Source: Niastella koreensis GR20-10
GTDB taxonomy: Bacteria; Bacteroidota; Bacteroidia; Chitinophagales; Chitinophagaceae
Direction: 5' to 3'
Assembly: GCF_000246855.1 (NCBI RefSeq)
Contig: NC_016609.1
Coordinates: 1,612,001 to 1,676,000 of the forward strand
DNA: 64,000 nucleotides
Shown: piece by piece, positions 58,026-64,000 of the stretch
Position numbering within the stretch: position 1 is the stretch's first letter
How the letters are laid out: the number at the start of each line of letters is the position of its first letter
Made by a program: the position numbers and the translations under genes
Notes under the pieces: model-generated
Told to the model about the DNA's origin: nothing
Database searches by the model: none
Seen by the model: the letters and a program-made list of their open reading frames with translations, nothing else

Positions 58026-59029
58026 TGCAAGATCAGTCAATACAACAAAAAACATCGGGTAAACGCAGGTTTTCAGCCGGTGTGGTATGGAAGCTCCTCG
58101 GCGCGCTGTTGCTGCTGATCATTGCAGCCTGTTCCATCACCATCGACAATGTGGTTATCCCCGCCAGTATCAACGGCGGCGGTACATTGCCCATTACTTT
58201 GAATGTAACCATCACCACCAACCAGGTACAAACCTCCAATTTTATGGTAGCGGTGCTGGTACCCAAAGTTTGGAAGACCGCACAAAATGCCACCATCACC
58301 TTTACCAGCGACATCACTTCCGGTGATCAGCCCATGTCGGTGATCCCGGCAGGAACGCCTGCACCGCAAGGTGGTGGAATGGACTGGCCCACCTTATTGG
58401 CCACTAAAATCGGGAATGGCGGTAACCTGTTGCCCGATTATGAGTGGGTGGCGTTTTATTCCAACGCCAGTTATTCGGTAGATGCCAATGCTACGATACA
58501 CGCCACTGTGAGTATAAAGATCAAAACAAGCCCCGATAACCTGATGTTCAAACTAGGTTACTGCGTGGCCAACAGTACAGATGGCCTCAGCAGTTCTGAT
58601 CGCTATGCATCGGCTACTTCCGGTTGTTTCCAGGTGAATGGCACCGGCGATCTGATCGATTTCTGTAATCCGCAGATCTCTACCGTTGATCCGCGTACCT
58701 CGCTCGACAATGACATCATCACGCTCACTTTTGATGGCGGCGTGCAATCAACAGACCTCGACAATGCATCACAGGTATACCTGTGCATAGCGGGAATCAC
58801 CGATACGGGCGACAGTCTGGGCGTTTGCAACCAAACCGATGCCACGAAGATGATCTCACTGGGTTTGAACAAATGGCAGAAAGACATCTGGCCAAGGAAA
58901 CTCTTCAATCTTACCGATAAACAACACCTCACCGGGCTCCGGTATTGGTTTACCGATGCTACGGGCAGCAAGAAGGTGGGGTATGCCGGTGGATCGTCGC
59001 CCTTCCTGTATACGTTCAAATGCCAATAA
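58025..59029 (+). CDS. DUF4961-like surface lipoprotein
   Basis: 334 residues from the ATG at 58025 (TAATG junction with the previous gene); the frame extends back to 57980 but those codons lie inside the DUF5004 gene. Hydrophobic anchor with lipobox-like LLIIAACSIT. An extracellular beta-sandwich domain with a conserved motif, GGGMDWPTLLATKIGNGGNL, follows, then a C-terminal domain (about 230-330, TLDNDIITLTFDGG-like) resembling an Ig/SusE fold. Family call from overall resemblance to DUF4961 proteins that sit in similar loci. Role probably polysaccharide capture on the cell surface. Confidence 0.7.
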   Translation: MQDQSIQQKTSGKRRFSAGVVWKLLGALLLLIIAACSITIDNVVIPASINGGGTLPITLNVTITTNQVQTSNFMVAVLVPKVWKTAQNATITFTSDITSGDQPMSVIPAGTPAPQGGGMDWPTLLATKIGNGGNLLPDYEWVAFYSNASYSVDANATIHATVSIKIKTSPDNLMFKLGYCVANSTDGLSSSDRYASATSGCFQVNGTGDLIDFCNPQISTVDPRTSLDNDIITLTFDGGVQSTDLDNASQVYLCIAGITDTGDSLGVCNQTDATKMISLGLNKWQKDIWPRKLFNLTDKQHLTGLRYWFTDATGSKKVGYAGGSSPFLYTFKCQ

Positions 59030-59058
59030 CAACTAACTGTACAATTCAACTGCTTTTT

Positions 59059-62000
59059 ATGGTTCATACCAGTTTATATAAAAACATAGTAAAAACAGGC
59101 AGCGTGTTGTTCCTGGCGCTGTTAGTAATGGCTTTGCCGCAGACCAGTCTGGCGCAAACCACTCTGAAAGGAACGGTGTTGGACGACCACGGTTATCCCA
59201 TCCAGGGAGCCATGGTACACCTGAAAGGAGAAAAATTCGCCGAGGTCACCAATAAGGACGGTGCATTTGAATTGGTAGCCACACCGGGTGCTGTATTGGT
59301 GTTTGAATATCCCGGTTATAATACAACAGAATTAAAAGCGGGCAACAGGCAGTCGGTGTTCGTGCGGTTATCGGCCCGCCACCTGCAGCAAACAATGGCC
59401 CCACACAGCAATACCACTCCAGCGGGCGATACCATTTATATTCCTAATAAATCGGTACCCGATCTGCAGGTGTTGTATGGCTCAACCAATGCGGCTACCT
59501 TCTTGGGTTCCATTGCTACAGTAGGCGCGAACCAATTGGCCACCACACCTGCGTCTTCCTATACATATGCCTTGCCCGGTCGGTTGGCCGGTTTGAATGT
59601 GATCCAAACCAGCGGTTTTTATTCGCCGCTAACGGGCAGCCTTACCAGCCGCGACATCTTTGTGGGAAATATTCCCAACAATACCAGCGGGGCCGGACCA
59701 TCTGATAATACCGAGTTCAATATTCAGCTCAGGGGGCACAATGCCAGTGCCGGACAATCACCTATTGTGGTGATCGACGGCGTGCAACGCGAGTTGTATT
59801 CGCTGGACCCTGAAAGCATAGGTTCGGTAAGTGTGTTAAAAGATGCGCTGTCGACCATTTTACTGGGCCAGAACAGCGCCCGCGGCGCCCTGATAGTTAC
59901 CACCAAACAACCGGTGGCCGGTGCACCCCGGGTTTCGTTTACTGCAGAAACAGGACAGCAAACGCCCATGCATTTGCCCAAGCCATTGCCTGCATACCAA
60001 TATGCGTACCTGTTAAACGAGGCGCTGTTGAATGATGGTAAAACGCCTGCCTACAGTGCGGCCGATTTTGCCGCGTATCGCGATCAAAGCGATCCCGTTG
60101 GCCATCCCGATGTGAATTGGTACAATACCATTTTGCGCGATCACAGCAGCATTAACCGGTACAACCTGAACGTTACCGGCGGCGGCAATACCGCCCGTTA
60201 CGTAGTGGGGTTGAACTATATGAACCAGAACGGGATGTTTGTTTCGGACGATGCCAACTCCTATAATACCAATGCGCAGTTGAAACGGTATATGATCAAC
60301 TCCCGCATCGATGTGGATATCAACAAGAACTTCAACGCGCAGTTACAGGTGTTCGGGCGTTTGCAGGATGGTACCCAGCCCGGCGCAACCACCGCTGCTA
60401 TTTTACAGGGTTTGTTAACCACACCCAACAATGCGTATGCTGTTTACAATCCAAATAAATCATTTGGCGGTTCGCCCAATTACACACAGAACTTACTGGC
60501 GCAAACCATTGCTTCGGGATATATGGCCGATCACCTGCACGACGTGATGGTTAACCTCGATCTGAATTATAAACTCGATGACTGGGTAAAAGGCTGGTGG
60601 GTAAAAGCAAAAGGCAATGTGAGTGTGCAGGAAGCCAGCAACCAGGACCGCAGCAAACAGGCGCCGGTATTTTCACGATCCATTTCCAACAGCGGCGATA
60701 CCGCTTATCATCGCTATGGCAGTACGGTAAACCAGGTAAACAATTTCACCAATACCACCTGGGCCCGCTATCGCTTTGTGCAGTTGTCAACCGGGTATAA
60801 CCGCCAATTTGGCGATCATGCGGTGGGCGCGCAGTTGTTGTTCGACCAAAAGAATGTATTGCTGAACTATGATATTCCTTCGGAGCTCACCAACTTTGCC
60901 GGGAAGGCCAGTTACAATTATGCCGAAAAATACTTTATAGAAGGTGCGCTCAACTACAGTGGTTACAACCGCTATGCACCCGGTCACCAGTACGGACTTT
61001 TTTATGCCGGTGGGTTAGGGTGGAATATGGCGAAAGAGAACTGGATGCAATCAGCATCGGGCTGGTTGAATCAACTGAAGTGGCGGGTTACGTATGGCCG
61101 CACGGGTAATGCCAACGTAGATAACTATGGTTATTATATCTGGCGCCAGCATTATCAACAGGTAGCAGGTACTTATCCTATAGGCAGTAATTATCCCAAT
61201 GGGGCAGGTTTGGGCGAACAGGGTGTACCCGGCAGCCAGGTGTTGGCCAACATCAATGCCACCTGGGAAAAGGCCGATAAACTGGATGCAGGCGTTGATA
61301 TGGCTTTCTTTAATAACCGCCTGTTGTTAACGGCCGACTATTACCACGAACGCTATTTTGACGTCATGCAAACGCGCGGCCGCAGCATTGCCTTGCTCGG
61401 TTCTTCTTATCCCGTAGAAAATATCGGGATAGATCTGTATACGGGTGGTGAGTTATCACTCACGTACCAGGACCGCATCGGCAGCCTCAATTACTTTGTA
61501 ACCGGCAATGCCTCCATGCAGCAATCGAAAGTGATCTTTATGGATGAACAATACCAGGCTTATCCCTGGAATGTGCATACCGGTCGTCCTGTAGGACAAC
61601 GGTATGGACTGATTGCAGATGGATTATTTCAAACAGGCGCCGAAGCAGCCGCTGCAGCTACTATTGCAGGTTATGCGCCTCATGCCGGTGATATCCGTTA
61701 CAAAGACCTCAATAACGATCATGTGATCGACCAGTTTGATGTAGCGCCCATAGGGAAGGAGCGGCCCATCATTTATTATGGCCTTACAGCTGGCATCAGC
61801 TACAAAGGTATAGAAGCCAGTATCCTGCTGCAGGGTGTAACCAACCGCGAAAATTATGTGGGCAGTAATGCCATCGATGCCGGTTTCCAGGGACAGAACA
61901 ATGGGTATTCGCAGACCTATGAACAGGCTCTGGGCCGCTGGATCCCTGAAACAGCCGCAACAGCCATCTATCCCCGCCTTACCGCAGGTGGCAATGGCTA

Positions 62001-62256
62001 TAACTATTCCCCGCTTTTTCAATCCAGTTCCTTCTTTCTGCGTAATGGAAACTATATCCGCATAAAGAATGTAGATGTGGGTTACAATCTTCCTTACGCC
62101 TGGATGCGAAAATTAAAACTGCGCGGCATAAAGATCTTTGCCAATGCGCAGAACCTGTTTACGCATTCTGCTTACAAGGGGGTAGATCCCGAAGTGCCGT
62201 TCCCCGCGTATCCCATGCAAAAAGTTATCAATACCGGCATCACTGTAAAACTGTAA
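59059..62256 (+). CDS. SusC/RagA-type TonB-linked outer-membrane receptor 4
   Basis: 1065 residues from the ATG at 59059, which directly precedes a signal peptide (VLFLALLVMALPQTSLAQ); starts at 58945 or 59020 would give an overlong leader. CarbopepD-regulatory-like domain (about 37-110), then a divergent plug: an inserted stretch of about 60 residues before it lacks the usual VVVTGYG box, and the plug has PIVVIDGVQRELYSLDPESIGSVSVL and ILLGQNSARGALIVTTK. It is the most divergent of the four receptors here. SusD 5 follows 5 bp downstream. Cargo unknown; rhamnose-containing pectin fragments are a guess from the GH78 gene nearby. Confidence 0.95.
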   Translation: MVHTSLYKNIVKTGSVLFLALLVMALPQTSLAQTTLKGTVLDDHGYPIQGAMVHLKGEKFAEVTNKDGAFELVATPGAVLVFEYPGYNTTELKAGNRQSVFVRLSARHLQQTMAPHSNTTPAGDTIYIPNKSVPDLQVLYGSTNAATFLGSIATVGANQLATTPASSYTYALPGRLAGLNVIQTSGFYSPLTGSLTSRDIFVGNIPNNTSGAGPSDNTEFNIQLRGHNASAGQSPIVVIDGVQRELYSLDPESIGSVSVLKDALSTILLGQNSARGALIVTTKQPVAGAPRVSFTAETGQQTPMHLPKPLPAYQYAYLLNEALLNDGKTPAYSAADFAAYRDQSDPVGHPDVNWYNTILRDHSSINRYNLNVTGGGNTARYVVGLNYMNQNGMFVSDDANSYNTNAQLKRYMINSRIDVDINKNFNAQLQVFGRLQDGTQPGATTAAILQGLLTTPNNAYAVYNPNKSFGGSPNYTQNLLAQTIASGYMADHLHDVMVNLDLNYKLDDWVKGWWVKAKGNVSVQEASNQDRSKQAPVFSRSISNSGDTAYHRYGSTVNQVNNFTNTTWARYRFVQLSTGYNRQFGDHAVGAQLLFDQKNVLLNYDIPSELTNFAGKASYNYAEKYFIEGALNYSGYNRYAPGHQYGLFYAGGLGWNMAKENWMQSASGWLNQLKWRVTYGRTGNANVDNYGYYIWRQHYQQVAGTYPIGSNYPNGAGLGEQGVPGSQVLANINATWEKADKLDAGVDMAFFNNRLLLTADYYHERYFDVMQTRGRSIALLGSSYPVENIGIDLYTGGELSLTYQDRIGSLNYFVTGNASMQQSKVIFMDEQYQAYPWNVHTGRPVGQRYGLIADGLFQTGAEAAAAATIAGYAPHAGDIRYKDLNNDHVIDQFDVAPIGKERPIIYYGLTAGISYKGIEASILLQGVTNRENYVGSNAIDAGFQGQNNGYSQTYEQALGRWIPETAATAIYPRLTAGGNGYNYSPLFQSSSFFLRNGNYIRIKNVDVGYNLPYAWMRKLKLRGIKIFANAQNLFTHSAYKGVDPEVPFPAYPMQKVINTGITVKL

Positions 62257-62261
62257 ACACC

Positions 62262-64000
62262 ATGAAGCAACTTCTTTATATACTCATTGTATTGTGTTTG
62301 GTTGGCAGCCCGTTCAGTGCTTGTCGCAAGGCGTATGAGACCGTGCCGCTGGGGCAGCAGATAACTGCTGATCTGGCGTTTGATCCCCGCGATTCGCTGG
62401 GCAAACAGGCCATGACGTACCTGCTCACTACCTATCAACAAACCTTTTATAGCGGCCATAACCGCATTGGCGGCAATTACCTGGATGCGGCATCCGATGA
62501 TGCCGTGGCTTCGGCTTCCGGCATTCCTGCGGTGCAGGCCATGGCCACCGGTGCTTATTCAGCCACATTGACCAATGGCGACGATATCTGGTCGCGCAGC
62601 TATGCGGCCATTCGCAATGCCACCGTGTTTATCGTAAACATAAACCAGGTGCCCATGATCGAAAAGCTGCCCAACGGTCAACCGGCCCGCGCAGCCTATC
62701 GCAGCGAAGCCCGCTTTTTAAGGGCCTGGACCTATTTTCAATTGATAAAACGCTATGGCGGTGTTCCGTTGATGGGTGACTCCATTCGCCAGATAACTGA
62801 TAACATCCAGCTGCCCCGTGCCAGCTTTAGCGACTGTGTAAATTATATCGTGAGTGAATGCGATAACATCAAAGACAGTCTGCGTACAGCCGCCATGGTT
62901 ACCCCTAATACCTATGGCCGTATTACGCAGGGCGCCGCGCTGGCGTTGAAAGCGGAAGTGTTGTTGTATGCGGCAAGTCCGTTGTTTAACGGTGGCAATA
63001 TTGAATCGGGCAATCCGCTTACCGGTTATACCAGTTATGATGCCAACCGTTGGAAACTGGCTGCCGATGCTGCCAAAGTCATCATCGATGGCGGGGCTTA
63101 CAAACTAATGCCCAATTTCAACGATGTATTTATTACCCAGGCTGCCCCGGTGGGTCCCAATACAGAAATTATCTGCTGGATGCAGGTGGGTTCGCCCGAC
63201 AACCGGGTAGAACAATCCAATGCCCCGGTTGGCTATACCTCTGCCGGGGGCAACGGCGCTACCAGTCCCACCCAAAACCTGGTAGATGCTTTTGGTTCCG
63301 ATTCAGGGTACGTCATCACCGATCCTGCTGCCCACTTTAATGCAAATGATCCTTATGCGCACCGCGACCCACGATTCAACCTCACCATCTTTCACAATGG
63401 TTCCTTATGGTTGAACCGGCAGGTGCAGACCTATAATAACGGCCTCGATAAACCAGGCGGTACCGTGCAGCAAACAAAAACTTCGTACTACCTGCGCAAG
63501 TTCATGGGTGCATTTGAAAGCGTGAGCAATAACCCTCCTTCTTACTCCGGTACTTACCACGACTGGGTGTATTACCGCTATGCCGGCGTGTTGTTGAATT
63601 ATGCCGAAGCATTGAATGAGTTTTCCGGTCCATCAACGGACGTATATAATGTAATATATGCGCTTCGTAAAAGAGCAGGCATTTTAACCGATGCCGGCAA
63701 TACGTATGGCGTACCGCAGGGCATGAACCAGCAAACGATGCGTAATTTCCTGCGCAACGAACGGCGGATGGAAATGGCGTTTGAAGAACAGCGGTACTGG
63801 GACCTCCGGCGCTGGAAAATTGCTGCACAGGTATATAACGAGGCGCCATTGCGCGGCATAGATCTGCAGCTGAGCAGCAGCGGGCAGCTTTTTTACAACC
63901 CCATCCAGGTGTTGAAAACGGTGTTCCGCGATCCGCAAATGTACCTGTATCCCATTCCATACAGCGAAGTGATCAAGAATACCCAAATGCAGCAAAATCC
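62262..64000 (+). CDS. SusD/RagB-type surface glycan-binding lipoprotein 5, 3'-partial
   Basis: Starts at the ATG at 62262, five bases after SusC 4, and remains open to the right edge (579 codons visible; end not in window). Signal MKQLLYILIVLCLVGSPFSAC. SusD core SEARFLRAWTYFQLIKRYGG (about 148), C-terminal block NERRMEMAFEEQRYWDLRRW (about 505). The length already seen suggests that only a short C-terminal part is missing. Same clade as SusD 4. Sixth-gene context is outside the window. Confidence 0.93.
   Translation, partial: MKQLLYILIVLCLVGSPFSACRKAYETVPLGQQITADLAFDPRDSLGKQAMTYLLTTYQQTFYSGHNRIGGNYLDAASDDAVASASGIPAVQAMATGAYSATLTNGDDIWSRSYAAIRNATVFIVNINQVPMIEKLPNGQPARAAYRSEARFLRAWTYFQLIKRYGGVPLMGDSIRQITDNIQLPRASFSDCVNYIVSECDNIKDSLRTAAMVTPNTYGRITQGAALALKAEVLLYAASPLFNGGNIESGNPLTGYTSYDANRWKLAADAAKVIIDGGAYKLMPNFNDVFITQAAPVGPNTEIICWMQVGSPDNRVEQSNAPVGYTSAGGNGATSPTQNLVDAFGSDSGYVITDPAAHFNANDPYAHRDPRFNLTIFHNGSLWLNRQVQTYNNGLDKPGGTVQQTKTSYYLRKFMGAFESVSNNPPSYSGTYHDWVYYRYAGVLLNYAEALNEFSGPSTDVYNVIYALRKRAGILTDAGNTYGVPQGMNQQTMRNFLRNERRMEMAFEEQRYWDLRRWKIAAQVYNEAPLRGIDLQLSSSGQLFYNPIQVLKTVFRDPQMYLYPIPYSEVIKNTQMQQN

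Noticed and set aside
58945-59058. Upstream start for SusC 4
   Set aside because: It would overlap the DUF4961 gene by about 85 bp and push the signal peptide 38 residues inward; the ATG at 59059 gives a normal signal peptide.

Overview
The window comes from a Bacteroidota chromosome, most likely a soil or plant-associated Chitinophagaceae relative (Niastella/Chitinophaga type); the genus is inference. The support is five SusD-type lipoproteins, four SusC-type TonB-dependent receptors, a hybrid two-component regulator, type IX secretion C-terminal sorting domains, Bacteroidota-style -7 boxes (TAnnTTTG) and repeated pectin-degradation genes. No rRNA, tRNA, CRISPR array, transposase or integrase was seen.

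Layout. 1-9.4 kb is ordinary accessory sequence: an ene-reductase (cut by the left edge) overlapping an MDR reductase, an unrecognised lipoprotein, a heterodimeric ABC exporter with one degenerate ATP site, and a three-gene operon of unknown function. 9.6-15.8 kb holds SusC/SusD pair 1 and a secreted Gfo/Idh/MocA oxidoreductase. 15.8-21.8 kb holds an FtsX/MacB-type permease, a PL10 pectate lyase, a DUF3179 membrane protein and a DUF3050 protein. 21.8-23.3 kb is a 1.5-kb gene-free segment with an 83-bp direct repeat at both ends and a long run of AT tracts spaced about 21 bp apart. 23.3-28.4 kb is SusC/SusD pair 2. 28.6-48.3 kb is the pectin core: GH28, PL1 lyase and hybrid regulator in one operon, then SusC/SusD pair 3, then a 2345-residue secreted PL1 lyase. 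48.4-55.4 kb on the minus strand reads lgt, lnt, a beta-propeller protein with a sorting domain, and GH78. 55.8-64.0 kb is a fourth uptake operon, SusD-DUF5004-DUF4961-SusC-SusD, running off the right edge.

How it fits together. The large secreted lyase and the PL10 and PL1 lyases would cut homogalacturonan, SusC/SusD complexes would import the oligosaccharides, GH28 would trim galacturonides, and GH78 would remove rhamnose from rhamnogalacturonan. The regulator is a fused periplasmic sensor, histidine kinase, receiver and AraC protein. A 46-bp block with two half-sites 21 bp apart lies upstream of both GH28 and SusC 3, each exactly 46 bp before a -7-like box. It is the best candidate binding site for that regulator.

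The most unusual non-coding signals are the phased AT-tract region at 22.57-23.11 kb and a set of short 7- or 8-bp tandem-repeat elements. The latter sit against stop codons (1948, 28396, 35619, 41039 and 48341) and one has expanded in frame inside lnt (54104-54180).
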